A stretch of DNA of 35,040 nt from Ignavibacteriota bacterium (GTDB taxonomy: Bacteria > Bacteroidota > Ignavibacteria > Tepidaquicellales > Tepidaquicellaceae): contig JACREY010000004.1 in NCBI GenBank assembly GCA_016218085.1, positions 1 to 35,040 on the forward strand. The letters are read 5' to 3'. The translations under genes were made by a program, and so were the position numbers. The notes under the pieces are model-generated. The model had not been told where the DNA came from and searched no databases. It saw nothing but the letters and a program-made list of their open reading frames with translations. Shown here piece by piece: positions 23,617 to 33,169 of this stretch; the first letter of the stretch is position 1; each line of letters begins with the position of its first letter.

Positions 23617-24627
23617 ATGCTAAATTTTGTTTTTATCGGTTGTGGAAATGTTGCAAAATTTCATGCTGACGTTATTTATGGCATGGGACATCAAATTTCT
23701 GCGATATGCGCAAGAAAACAATCTCCAAGAATTATTCCTTTTGCGGAAACATATAAAATCAAAAGAATTTATGATAACTGGCAGGAGATGTTGAACAAAG
23801 AGAGCCCCGATGCAATTGTTGTTGCCGTAAACTGGAATCAAACCGAACTTATAGTTGAAAACATTATCAAATCAGGAATACCGTGCTTGATAGAAAAACC
23901 AGTTGCTCTTAGTTCTAAAAAGCTTATTGAGATAATATCTGCCACAGAGAAGTTCAATCAAAATGTACTGGTTGGCTATAATAGGCGTTTCTATGATTTT
24001 GTCCCGCAACTGAAAAGAGTAATTGAATCCGGAGAGTTAATATCTATAGAACTGAATATGCCGGAAGCAGTAGATTTTATGGCTAAGACACACTCATCAA
24101 ACATTATTGACCACGTACTGCTTTATATGTCATCACACTGGCTTGATTTGCTCATGTATCTTATAGGCGACGTCAGAATTGATTACATGCATCGCAGCGG
24201 AGGCGAAGGTAAGTTGAATTCATATAATGGTATTCTTTATTCTTTAAGATATAACGTTCCTGTACATCTTCAGGCTAACTTTAATGCTCCAAGTCAGATA
24301 TCAATGTCATTTAATTTTAAGGATACCATCTATAAACTATGCCCAATTGAAATGATGACAGTTTATAGGGGTATGGAGCGCCTTGAACCTGACGATAGAG
24401 TCAAATTCAGGCGTTATATGCCAAGGGTGATTGAAACCTATGAGGTGAGCGCTGATTATAAGCCGGGATTTTATAATCAGATGGAGAATTTTATTAAGAC
24501 TTGCATAGAGCATAGTTGGGCAAATGAAACGGGTTGCGCCTTAAACGATGCTTTGAAAGTGACAGAATTATGTGAAAAGATAAAGAGTGGGGATTCTATT
24601 TTAGAGAAGTATCGGAGAAATAATTAA
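23617..24627 (+). CDS. Gfo/Idh/MocA-family oxidoreductase
   Basis: A 336-residue NAD(P)-dependent oxidoreductase. The Rossmann motif is FIGCGNVAKFHA (residues 6-17), the family signature EKPVALS lies near residue 92, and VGYNRRF follows. The conserved His/Asp region shows as SSHWLDLLMYLIGD. Members oxidise or reduce sugars, inositols and nucleotide sugars. Here it may act on a keto sugar or a cyclitol made by neighbouring enzymes. Its start overlaps a small upstream frame (TAATG), and its stop overlaps the next start in the same way, so it is part of a coupled operon. Confidence 0.85.
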   Translation: MLNFVFIGCGNVAKFHADVIYGMGHQISAICARKQSPRIIPFAETYKIKRIYDNWQEMLNKESPDAIVVAVNWNQTELIVENIIKSGIPCLIEKPVALSSKKLIEIISATEKFNQNVLVGYNRRFYDFVPQLKRVIESGELISIELNMPEAVDFMAKTHSSNIIDHVLLYMSSHWLDLLMYLIGDVRIDYMHRSGGEGKLNSYNGILYSLRYNVPVHLQANFNAPSQISMSFNFKDTIYKLCPIEMMTVYRGMERLEPDDRVKFRRYMPRVIETYEVSADYKPGFYNQMENFIKTCIEHSWANETGCALNDALKVTELCEKIKSGDSILEKYRRNN

Positions 24628-25535
24628 TGTGGATTGATCCAAATGTCAAACGGAAAGGCTCTATCGTAAAGGAACATATATTGGCAGAACAGCATAAAAG
24701 CGATGCCTTCCCTTTATTTTCACTGTTTGAGATAAATATTACAGGTATGTGCAATAGATTTTGTGAATTCTGTCCACGCAGCGACAAGAATGTGTTCCCT
24801 AATAAAAGTGAATACATGTCGCTGAAGTTGTATGAAAAGGTAATTAAAGAATTAAATGAGTTGGCGTATGATGGGATAATTGCATTTTCAGGATTTTCAG
24901 AGCCGCTTTTTCATAAAGACATCTATGAGATCATATCCCTTGCCCGCAAATCGTGTGCGAAATCACGAATAGAGCTATATACTAATGGAGATTTGTTGAA
25001 TGTTAAGAAACTGGCTGAATTATTTAATTCCGGGTGTACATCAATACACATCAGCCTGTACGATGGACCAGAGCAGATAGAAAAATTTCTATCTATGAGG
25101 GATATGGCTGGAATAAAGGATGAACAGTTTATTATTAGAGAAAGGTTTTTGCCTAAGAAAGATGGATACGGCTTAACAATATCAAACAGGGCTGGGCTGG
25201 TTAATTTTCAGAAACTTGGCATGAAACGATTAAACATGCCATTTAAAAGCAAATGTTATTATCCTTTTTATATGATGTTCGTCGATTATACGGGAGAGGT
25301 TATCATATGTTCGCATGACTGGGGAAAGAAGCTCATAGCAGGCAACCTGAGAGAAGAGTCCATCGTGGAAGTGTGGACTAGTAAAACAATGCGCTCTGTA
25401 AGGGATAGGCTTGATAAGGAAGACCGTAATTTTAGCCCCTGTAATGAATGTGATGTAAAAGGCACATTTATGGGCGGAGAACATTTTAAAAAATGGCAGG
25501 AATATTATAAAAACATGGACAGTAAAAGCTCATAA
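24627..25535 (+). CDS. SPASM/Twitch-type radical SAM enzyme 2
   Basis: A 302-residue radical SAM protein with cluster motif MCNRFCEFCP (C42, C46, C49), then IAFSGFSEPLFHKD (SAM-binding strand) and LYTNGDLL. The C-terminal part has KCYYPFY, VIICSHDWGKK and FSPCNECDVKG, the cysteine pattern of a SPASM-type auxiliary cluster. It overlaps the MocA-like gene by one base (TAATG). Its closest look-alikes in the window are the radical SAM proteins at 21591 and 27446, with similar size and layout, suggesting one enzyme group expanded in this locus. Substrate unknown; oxidation or epimerisation of a sugar or a glycan precursor is a guess. Confidence 0.82.
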   Translation: MWIDPNVKRKGSIVKEHILAEQHKSDAFPLFSLFEINITGMCNRFCEFCPRSDKNVFPNKSEYMSLKLYEKVIKELNELAYDGIIAFSGFSEPLFHKDIYEIISLARKSCAKSRIELYTNGDLLNVKKLAELFNSGCTSIHISLYDGPEQIEKFLSMRDMAGIKDEQFIIRERFLPKKDGYGLTISNRAGLVNFQKLGMKRLNMPFKSKCYYPFYMMFVDYTGEVIICSHDWGKKLIAGNLREESIVEVWTSKTMRSVRDRLDKEDRNFSPCNECDVKGTFMGGEHFKKWQEYYKNMDSKSS

Positions 25536-25579
25536 AAATAGAATTACAAATATGAATATTCTATAGTTGCGAATTGCCG

Positions 25580-27433
25580 ATGAAAAAAAAGCTTATACTG
25601 TTGCACACCAGTCAAACTGCTTCTTCAATTAAAAATTTCCTCAAAGATAACGATAAGGCTATCTGGATGTATATGGGAAAGGATTATGATGATATGCTTG
25701 CATGGGACAATCTATTATCCAAAATAGCAAAGCAGGTGGGATATGGAAAAGATTTGCAGTCAAAGGCTCTAGAACTTAGACGGCCATTTCTTGATTTTAT
25801 TGCTGAAACAGCCCATCAAAATGAAGTATTTGTACGTTGGTCATCAAGTGTTTTTGAAAAGAATAGCGTTGGGAGCCCGCTCTTTCTCTATCTCTGTTAT
25901 TTGGACATGTTCAAGGATTGTATTCATAAACATGATGCGGATACATTAATCGTAATTTCTGAAAGTTGGTCTCTCATCAGTGTTATCAAAGATAATTATA
26001 GTTCTGGTGATTGTAAGGTTATTGCTTTGAGTAATATTAATATGCCTCTGTCAATGGTAAAAAGTTTTATTAATATAGCAGCGAGGCCATTTCTTTTTAT
26101 TTATAGAAGTTTACTTGAATATTTTGTATCGATTTCTACCCGCAAAAAATCATTGCAAATAGATGATGTAGTTACAAAATCAAACAATGGGAAAAACATT
26201 ATTATTAGAACTTGGGTGAGTGACAAGTTTTTTGATAAAAACGGCAATTTTAAGGACGCGTATTTTGATGGCCTATCAAGCTGGCTTACTGAACAAGGGT
26301 ATAACGTCAGAATATTGCCTGTTTTAGTGGATACGCGGATACCGATTAAAAAAGTTGTGCGTCTTCTAAGAGGGAGGCAGGACAGTTTTTTGATACCGTG
26401 GGATTATCTTAAGCCAATAGATATTTTTAGAAGTCTTGTTAAAGGGGTAGGGCAGATTAGAATCAAGTTCAGTAAAAAAGATTTTAAAGGATGGAATATT
26501 GAAAAACTTCTTGACGCGGAACGTCTTAATTTTGCGCTTTCGGGTAGAGGCCTAAATTGTATTCTTCAATATTATTTATTTGAAAGATTATCTCAAAAAT
26601 CTGTAAAAATCGACAGAATTATTTACACATTTGAAAATATGTTGTCAGAAAAACTTCTGATCATTGCTGTGAGAACGTTTTATCCTGATTCGGTCATCGT
26701 AGGATTTCAGCATAGTGTTTTATATCCGTTACATCTTACGCTTTACGTATCGGCAAATGAAGTTGGAAGCGCACCACTTCCTGACAGAATTGTTTGTAGC
26801 GGCAAGTTATTTAAGGATGTCTTGGCCGAGGAATTTTATCCGGAGGGCATCCTGCAAGTTGGTCCGGCCATGAGATTTGGCTACCTTTTTGAGAAGAAGC
26901 ACGAAAACAAGTCTTACGGGGATAAAGTTATGATGGTTTTGCCGGGATACAAAAATGAAGCCTTGTATTTGCTTGTGAAAACGTTATCAGCCCTTAAGGA
27001 TGACGAATTTACAATACATATAAAGCCGCATCCATTAACAGATTTGAACGATGTTTATAAAGCTGTTGAAAAGGTAAGCTTCCCAAAAAATAGAATAATT
27101 ATTGAAAAGAAGATGCTGCAGGAGTTGATGAGTCAAAGCGCTGCAATGATTACAGTTTCATCGAGTGTAATATATGACGCTATAGCTTGGGGTGTGCCCG
27201 TAATTCGTGTGAAGAAAGAAATAGACCTCGATCTTGATCCAGCTGACTGGCTGGGATATGATCCTGCCCGTGATTTTATTGCATATACCTCTGACGATAT
27301 AAGGAGCGAGGTCAATAGGGCATTAGCCTTAAATGGACAGGAGCGGGAAAGGCTTATAAGTTATGGGAGTAAATTTGTTGAATCCAGCTTCTCACCTGTA
27401 AACAATAAAATGCTGAATATGTTTTTGAATTAA
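25580..27433 (+). CDS. Large glycosyltransferase-like protein 3 (unassigned)
   Basis: A 617-residue protein that looks like a GT-B-type transferase in its C-terminal half: GFQHSVLYPLH (about residue 375), GPAMRFGYL, IHIKPHPLTD (KPHP motif, about residues 481-484) and TVSSSVIYDAIAWGVPVI (about 527-544). HP and serine-rich loop motifs of this kind bind the CMP moiety in several bacterial sialyl- and Kdo-transferase families. The first 350 residues are not recognised. ATG 25580 is preferred to TTG 25574; the ATG is followed by eight A bases. No good ribosome-binding site is visible. It lies between two SPASM radical SAM genes. Confidence 0.55.
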   Translation: MKKKLILLHTSQTASSIKNFLKDNDKAIWMYMGKDYDDMLAWDNLLSKIAKQVGYGKDLQSKALELRRPFLDFIAETAHQNEVFVRWSSSVFEKNSVGSPLFLYLCYLDMFKDCIHKHDADTLIVISESWSLISVIKDNYSSGDCKVIALSNINMPLSMVKSFINIAARPFLFIYRSLLEYFVSISTRKKSLQIDDVVTKSNNGKNIIIRTWVSDKFFDKNGNFKDAYFDGLSSWLTEQGYNVRILPVLVDTRIPIKKVVRLLRGRQDSFLIPWDYLKPIDIFRSLVKGVGQIRIKFSKKDFKGWNIEKLLDAERLNFALSGRGLNCILQYYLFERLSQKSVKIDRIIYTFENMLSEKLLIIAVRTFYPDSVIVGFQHSVLYPLHLTLYVSANEVGSAPLPDRIVCSGKLFKDVLAEEFYPEGILQVGPAMRFGYLFEKKHENKSYGDKVMMVLPGYKNEALYLLVKTLSALKDDEFTIHIKPHPLTDLNDVYKAVEKVSFPKNRIIIEKKMLQELMSQSAAMITVSSSVIYDAIAWGVPVIRVKKEIDLDLDPADWLGYDPARDFIAYTSDDIRSEVNRALALNGQERERLISYGSKFVESSFSPVNNKMLNMFLN

Positions 27434-27445
27434 GAGCTAATTTTT

Positions 27446-28318
27446 ATGAAAATAATTAGAGAACAGATGAAACGTCACATGGCTAATAGTCTACTATACA
27501 ATCTGTCAAGCAGAACAAAAGCGCTCAAAAATATCTCCAAGAAATTTATTGTAACAACGACTATTGGAAGGTCCATCTGCCAATATTATGAGAAAAGTAG
27601 AACCCATCTGTTTAAATCAGTCGAAATAGAGACAACCTCCATTTGTAATAGGAAATGTTCATATTGCCCGAACTATTATATTAAAAGGCCTGTCGGATAC
27701 ATGGAAGAGGGATTGTTTTATAAAGTTATTGATGAACTTTCTGAAATAAATTATTCGGGAAGACTTTCACCGCATTTCTACGGGGAACCCCTTCTGGACA
27801 AAAGAATTCCCAATCTTATTTCATATGCGAGGAAGAAACTCCCAAATGCGTTTATTAAGCTTTTCACAAATGGCGATTTGCTCACCTACGATATTTTTAT
27901 GGAACTTCTTGACGCTGGAGTTGATATTTTCAGAATTGCTCAGCATGATGAAGAGACTTCCGCTGCGATACGGGAAACGCTCGGTAAGATAGGAAACAAG
28001 CTTAATGTGGAGCGGATAGAGTATGAGAAGTTTTATAATAATGACAACTACCTTATGAATAGGGGTGGTCTGATTGAAGTAAAGCATGATGTAGAAATGA
28101 AATTCTGTGACTATGTGGCCGGGGTAACTATAGACTACAAAGGCAACGTGCTATTATGCTGCCAAGACTATAAGGCTGAATACAGCTTTGGTAATATTAA
28201 GGATGAGAATATCTTGGAAATATGGAATAAGAAGAATTATAAGTCTCTAAGGGACAAGATAAAGTGCGGAATTTGGACTCTTCCCATATGTAGGGTGTGT
28301 AATGGCATTGACAAGTAG
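27446..28318 (+). CDS. SPASM/Twitch-type radical SAM enzyme 3
   Basis: A 290-residue radical SAM protein with cluster motif ICNRKCSYCP (C67, C71, C74), LSPHFYGEPLLDKR, and FTNGDLL. The C-terminal cysteines occur in MKFCDYV, VLLCCQDYK and LPICRVCNG, a SPASM-like arrangement. Compared with the other two it has a basic, amphipathic N-terminal extension of about 55 residues that could contact a membrane or partner. It starts 10 bp after the large transferase gene and overlaps the heparinase-like gene by 17 bp. Confidence 0.82.
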   Translation: MKIIREQMKRHMANSLLYNLSSRTKALKNISKKFIVTTTIGRSICQYYEKSRTHLFKSVEIETTSICNRKCSYCPNYYIKRPVGYMEEGLFYKVIDELSEINYSGRLSPHFYGEPLLDKRIPNLISYARKKLPNAFIKLFTNGDLLTYDIFMELLDAGVDIFRIAQHDEETSAAIRETLGKIGNKLNVERIEYEKFYNNDNYLMNRGGLIEVKHDVEMKFCDYVAGVTIDYKGNVLLCCQDYKAEYSFGNIKDENILEIWNKKNYKSLRDKIKCGIWTLPICRVCNGIDK

Positions 28319-30242
28319 CAGCATGTTTTCAAGAGAAACAGTTAACCTCTTAAAGTATTTACTGGCGCCCCAACCTCTATTCCACAGCTTAGTCTACTTG
28401 GTTCAAATATTATTTGAACTTATTTTAAAAAAGGTAGATGCTATTTTTAAAACAGGAATATATCAATTCAAGCAGTATCCCGAATACTTGCGTGAGGTAA
28501 ATAAGAAAAATAATTTATACGGCTATAGAAATGGATATTTGAGGGGGTTTGAGCGGATATATAACACAAAGGCAACAGAAAATATTGCTGAAAAGCAGCG
28601 TAAAAATATAAAGTTTTGGGACATGGAAATAATTTGCGATGATGTCCCCGACTGGTTTCAGATATTTGAAGAAAAAGAACAGATGTTTTCCCTGCATAGA
28701 TGGGGCTGGCTTCTTATTTTTGCCGTTGAGAACCCATCGGCAGAGACAAAAAGCTGGGGTATAAAAGTAATGCTTGACTGGACTCAAAAGATGAACCATC
28801 AAAAAGACCACCCCGCATGGGAGAGTTATTCTGTGTCCGAGAGAATTGTTAACGCCCTGCTTTTCTTCTACGTTCTCAGAGATTATGCCTATGGTGACGA
28901 GGTTGCCATATGTTCTGTGGAAAAAGCGATTAATGATATGGCTATATTTCTTAAGAAACACCTTGAATTTCATGGCGAGCTTACCAACAATCACGTTCTT
29001 AATAATGCAAGAGCTCTTTATATGCTTGGGAGGTTGTCCTCGTGTGAGGCTCTTGCAGACATAGGCAGACGTATATTTCTCAATGAAACACCGAGGATGA
29101 TGACACCATCAGGTTTTCTTAGAGAAGATTCTTCAAGTTACCACATACTTTTACTGCGAACATATCTGGAGGCATTATGGGTTGCAGAATACACTGGTGA
29201 TGATGCTTTTTATAATACAATCAGGGAGGCTGCAACCGCGATGCTCAAAGCCGCATGGATGCTCAATATTTATGACACTATTGAGAAAAAGTGGAGAGTC
29301 CCATTGGTTGGCGATGTATCCCCTGATTTCCATCGAGAATGGTTGAACAATATCTGCAGGTCAAGGCGAGCTCTCGAGTTGTACTGCCCTATTGAGGTTG
29401 AACCAGATGAGCATTCTGGCTGGAACAGGATATGGAAATCCGAAAAATTATCAAAAGAATTGTTGTCACCAAGGAAAGAAGAGAATAAGAGATGTTTAAT
29501 GAGTGGGGATAGCGGATGGTATCGCGTAGATCACAAGAATATTATCATTCTTTGGCATATGAATCCTACAGGTTGTATTCCACTATTTTCTCATGGGCAT
29601 AATGACATCTTCTCCTTTGTTTTATACTGGAAGGGACACCCTGTTATAATAGACCCTGGCCGTTTTAGTTATATGCCTGATAAGTTTTCTAATTATGGTA
29701 AAACGGGACATGCGCACAACACATTTACCGTGGACGGTTTGGAGCCTTATCCGTTAAACCGGCGCGTATATCCGCCGCAATATAGAAGAGGTAATCCCGG
29801 TGTAGAATGGGAAGAAAATGAAGAAGGATTAAGTTTGAAAATATCGCATGACGGTTTTCAGAGGATAAACAAGAAGATTAGCGCGTACAGAGAATTTCAT
29901 GTTACGCATAATGCTCTTAGGATAACAGATTTTGTGCAAGGGATAGGGGCGCATGTCATGAAAACTTTTTTTCACTTCGACAGAGACGTAAATAACATAG
30001 AGCAAGATATGAACAATCCGGGAGTATTACATTTAAGTTTTAACGGCGAATCGATTACGATAAAATGCTTGGTCGAAGGCAGAGAACCTTCTATAAAAAT
30101 AGCTGAAGGGATAAGAGAGCCTGAACCCTCGGGCTGGTATTTCCCCGAATATGGCAGTGCATTGCCAATTAGGACCTTGACTATCGAGACGCATAAAGAA
30201 CTCCCTTACAGGGCAGAGCACATTATAGAATTTCCAGGATAA
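28302..30242 (+). CDS. Heparinase II/III-family protein
   Basis: A 646-residue protein with the two-part layout of heparinase II/III-like lyases. A helical toroid covers about residues 100-370 (HRWGWLLIF, HPAWESYSVSERIVN, ELTNNHVLNNARAL, REDSSSYH) and a beta-sandwich follows (SHGHNDIFSFVLYWKG, IIDPGRFSYM, GHAHNTFTVDG). These match the conserved parts of the family, which cleaves uronic-acid-containing polysaccharides by beta-elimination. No clear signal peptide is seen; the N-terminus has an amphipathic stretch only. Such genes are frequent in O-antigen loci next to AsnB-like genes, where their role is not settled. ATG 28302 overlaps the upstream gene; ATG 28323 is an alternative. Confidence 0.82.
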   Translation: MALTSSSMFSRETVNLLKYLLAPQPLFHSLVYLVQILFELILKKVDAIFKTGIYQFKQYPEYLREVNKKNNLYGYRNGYLRGFERIYNTKATENIAEKQRKNIKFWDMEIICDDVPDWFQIFEEKEQMFSLHRWGWLLIFAVENPSAETKSWGIKVMLDWTQKMNHQKDHPAWESYSVSERIVNALLFFYVLRDYAYGDEVAICSVEKAINDMAIFLKKHLEFHGELTNNHVLNNARALYMLGRLSSCEALADIGRRIFLNETPRMMTPSGFLREDSSSYHILLLRTYLEALWVAEYTGDDAFYNTIREAATAMLKAAWMLNIYDTIEKKWRVPLVGDVSPDFHREWLNNICRSRRALELYCPIEVEPDEHSGWNRIWKSEKLSKELLSPRKEENKRCLMSGDSGWYRVDHKNIIILWHMNPTGCIPLFSHGHNDIFSFVLYWKGHPVIIDPGRFSYMPDKFSNYGKTGHAHNTFTVDGLEPYPLNRRVYPPQYRRGNPGVEWEENEEGLSLKISHDGFQRINKKISAYREFHVTHNALRITDFVQGIGAHVMKTFFHFDRDVNNIEQDMNNPGVLHLSFNGESITIKCLVEGREPSIKIAEGIREPEPSGWYFPEYGSALPIRTLTIETHKELPYRAEHIIEFPG

Positions 30243-30246
30243 ACTC

Positions 30247-32109
30247 ATGTGTGGAATAAATGGAATATTGAGATTTGATGGTCAATCTGTTGATAAGGAT
30301 CAGTTATTCAGGATGAACAATAAAATGGTTCATCGGGGGCCTGATGACGAGGGATATTTTCAAGACAAGACAGTTGGGTTTTCTATGAGGAGATTATCTA
30401 TAATTGATATTAAAGGGGGTCATCAGCCAATATCAAATGAAGATGGGAGATACTCAATTGTGCTTAATGGCGAAATATACAATTACCTTGAACTTAGGCA
30501 GGAACTTGAAGCAGGCGGCCATAGATTCAAAACAAAGACAGATACAGAGGTTTTGGTGCACCTGTATGAAGAAATGGGTGAGAAATCTCTCGAGAGGTTA
30601 AATGGAATGTTTGCCTTTGCAATATGGGATAGTTTCAAGAGAGAGATTTTTATTGCAAATGACAGGTTAGGGATTAAGCCGCTTTTTTATTATCAAAATA
30701 GTTCTTTTTTCTGCTTCTCCTCCGAATTGAAGTCTATATTGACCCTGAATTTTGACAAAAATATAGACTTCAATAGTCTTCTTTTATATCTCTTTCTCCT
30801 TTATGTACCCTATCCCAAATCTATAGTTGAAGGGGTATCTAAACTTGAGCCTGCAACATATATTAAGATAAATGAATCAGGCCGTGTCATAAAACAGGAT
30901 TACTGGAGAAATGAAAGATTTAATACAATTGAAAAGATAAATATTAATGAGTTCAAAGACAAATTCCTTTCGATATTATCAGATGCGGTAAAACTTCAGT
31001 TGAGAAGCGATGTTCCTGTGGGAACATTCTTAAGCGGAGGAATAGATAGTAGTAGCGTTGTAGCAATGCTATCCAGATTAGGGAATGGAAATCCGATTAA
31101 GACATTCTCAATCGGATACGAAGGACATCTTTATGATGAAAGGCCATATGCCCAACAGGTTGCAAAGATGTATGGAACTGATCACCATGAAATTTTCCTT
31201 ACAAAAGGTGATGTTAAAAATAATTTCAGGAGGATTATATGGTTTATGGATGAGCCGGTTGGGGACTCAGCAGCATTGCCAACCTTTATGCTTTCCGAGT
31301 TGGCAAGGGAATCTGGGGTGAAAGTGATCCTCAACGGAACAGGGGGAGACGAGATATTTGGAGGATATAGACGTTACCTAAGAAATGGGTTCGGTAGAAA
31401 TCTGCATAACAGATTAAATATGTTTACTAACATTTTTCTTTCTATGCGTAAAAGTCCATTTTCTTTTAGCAATCTTTCGAAATTGAATAATTATTTATTA
31501 GATTATTGCAGTAATATAGGCGGGAGTTATGTAGGGATTAGGACTTTTCTTAAAAACGATTATTGGTTTGTCAGATTCATGGATATATTCAAAGGTTTTC
31601 AGGCCGAAAAATTCAATACCTTGAATAATCTTTCTGAGGCAGATAATCTCATGTATTTTGATCTCAAGACTTACCTGGTTGGCGATCTGCTTTTTCTGCT
31701 GGATAAGATGACTATGGGGGCTTCTATTGAAGGCAGGGTGCCGCTTATAGACCATAGAATGGCAGAATTTATGTTTACGGTTCCGGCAAGATTAAAGATG
31801 GAAGATGGCAATCTAAAGTCGTTAGTCAAAAAGGCATTAAAAGATATCCTGCCGGATGAAATTCTTGATAGAAAAAAGATGGGATTTGGGGGGCCAGTAT
31901 CTTATTGGTTGTCTAACGATATCCTTAACGATATTAATGTCTTTGCGGAAGATGCTTCGCCTGTAACAAAGGAATTATTTGATATGAATAAGATTGGAAG
32001 AACGATTAGAAATAAAAAATATAATAGATGGAATGCCCAGTTTATTTATAATCTTGCTATCTTTGATTTGTGGTATAAGGATGTTTTTGCGGTCGCCAAA
32101 AGTAGTTGA
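30247..32109 (+). CDS. asnB: AsnB-type glutamine-hydrolysing amidotransferase
   Basis: A 620-residue asparagine synthase (glutamine-hydrolysing) family protein. The N-terminal class II glutaminase starts MCGI, giving the catalytic Cys after Met removal, with LNGEIYNY and LNGMFAFAIWD. The ATP-binding synthetase domain has LSGGIDSSSV (about residues 262-271), GTGGDEIFGGYRRY and GRVPLIDHRMAE. The length is normal. In polysaccharide loci these enzymes are thought to amidate uronic acids, which fits the uronate-type heparinase-like neighbour, but a role in ordinary asparagine synthesis cannot be excluded. It starts 4 bp after the heparinase-like gene. Confidence 0.85.
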   Translation: MCGINGILRFDGQSVDKDQLFRMNNKMVHRGPDDEGYFQDKTVGFSMRRLSIIDIKGGHQPISNEDGRYSIVLNGEIYNYLELRQELEAGGHRFKTKTDTEVLVHLYEEMGEKSLERLNGMFAFAIWDSFKREIFIANDRLGIKPLFYYQNSSFFCFSSELKSILTLNFDKNIDFNSLLLYLFLLYVPYPKSIVEGVSKLEPATYIKINESGRVIKQDYWRNERFNTIEKININEFKDKFLSILSDAVKLQLRSDVPVGTFLSGGIDSSSVVAMLSRLGNGNPIKTFSIGYEGHLYDERPYAQQVAKMYGTDHHEIFLTKGDVKNNFRRIIWFMDEPVGDSAALPTFMLSELARESGVKVILNGTGGDEIFGGYRRYLRNGFGRNLHNRLNMFTNIFLSMRKSPFSFSNLSKLNNYLLDYCSNIGGSYVGIRTFLKNDYWFVRFMDIFKGFQAEKFNTLNNLSEADNLMYFDLKTYLVGDLLFLLDKMTMGASIEGRVPLIDHRMAEFMFTVPARLKMEDGNLKSLVKKALKDILPDEILDRKKMGFGGPVSYWLSNDILNDINVFAEDASPVTKELFDMNKIGRTIRNKKYNRWNAQFIYNLAIFDLWYKDVFAVAKSS

Positions 32110-32111
32110 AG

Positions 32112-33065
32112 ATGATTAGTTCTTCTATAAACACAGAGCAACCTCTTGTCTCTGTTATTATTCCTACAAGAAACAGGTATTCTCTCTTAGCGAGGGCGAT
32201 AGAAAGTGTGATAAACCAGCGATACAATAACCTTGAGATTATTATTATAAATGATGCATCTGATGATGACACATCAAGAGTAGTAGAGGAATATCGTAAT
32301 CGATTTAAGAGATTTATATACATTTGTAATGAAAAGAGATATGGAGGCGCTGAAACCAGAAATATTGGGATGAGAAATGCTTCTGGCAAATACATAGCCT
32401 TTCTTGATGACGATGATGAGTGGCTTCCTGATAAGGTTTTGAAGCAGGTAACGATACTTGAAGATAATCCAACTGTTGGGGCTGTCTCTTGTTGGTTTAA
32501 TAAAATATCAAGTAGAAAGAGTCAAAGAGTTCGGCTGATTTCTGATATCAACTTTAGTCTCATGTTGTGGGAGAATTTTATGGGAAGTTTCTCCTTTTGT
32601 ATGGTTAGGAGCGAAGTTGTAAAAAAGATAGAATTAGATTCGAGATTAGTATCATCACAGGATTGGCAGTTCTGGATTTTATTATCCCAGATTACAAAGA
32701 TATATGTGGTAGAGCAGTACTTGGTTAACTATTATGAACATACGGGAACAAGAATAAGTAATTCTTCCAGTAGTAAATTATCTGGTTTGAGACGGATGTA
32801 TTTTAAATATCGCAGTGATATGAATGGAGATTGCAGGAAATACAGGCTTACATATCTTATTTTATATAAGATGTTCAATTCTAATTATTTTCATGGAAAC
32901 CTTGTAACTTACGCTATTTTGATAATAAAGAAATCAATCTTATTGCTTAATAATAAAATTTCACGATTTGTAATCAGAAAGATATTATTATTAAATTTAA
33001 GCAGGATACTGTTGATAAAATATGATGCATTCCTGGCAACATATAGATTTGCAAAACATCTATAA
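32112..33065 (+). CDS. Family 2 glycosyltransferase
   Basis: A 317-residue GT-A-fold transferase. It starts with VSVIIPTRNRYSLLARAIES, has IINDASDDD as the nucleotide-binding part, GAETRNIGM, and FLDDDDEWLP containing the DxD metal motif. The C-terminal 100 residues are basic and hydrophobic and probably associate with the inner membrane. It would add one sugar of the repeat unit on the cytoplasmic side. ATG 32112 is preferred to the in-frame TTG at 32106. It is the only unmistakable standard glycosyltransferase in the window. Confidence 0.9.
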   Translation: MISSSINTEQPLVSVIIPTRNRYSLLARAIESVINQRYNNLEIIIINDASDDDTSRVVEEYRNRFKRFIYICNEKRYGGAETRNIGMRNASGKYIAFLDDDDEWLPDKVLKQVTILEDNPTVGAVSCWFNKISSRKSQRVRLISDINFSLMLWENFMGSFSFCMVRSEVVKKIELDSRLVSSQDWQFWILLSQITKIYVVEQYLVNYYEHTGTRISNSSSSKLSGLRRMYFKYRSDMNGDCRKYRLTYLILYKMFNSNYFHGNLVTYAILIIKKSILLLNNKISRFVIRKILLLNLSRILLIKYDAFLATYRFAKHL

Positions 33066-33169
33066 CTTATATCTTTATTAGCTATATGTGGATTATTCCA
33101 CATGGGAGCCACTTTTTAAATTTTCAACTAAATATAGTATATCCTCTTATTAAACAGAATAACAAAATT

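Noticed and set aside
28515-28994. 159-codon minus-strand frame inside the heparinase-like gene
   Set aside because: It lies wholly antisense to a well-supported gene, has no recognisable motifs, and arises from codon composition of the opposite strand.
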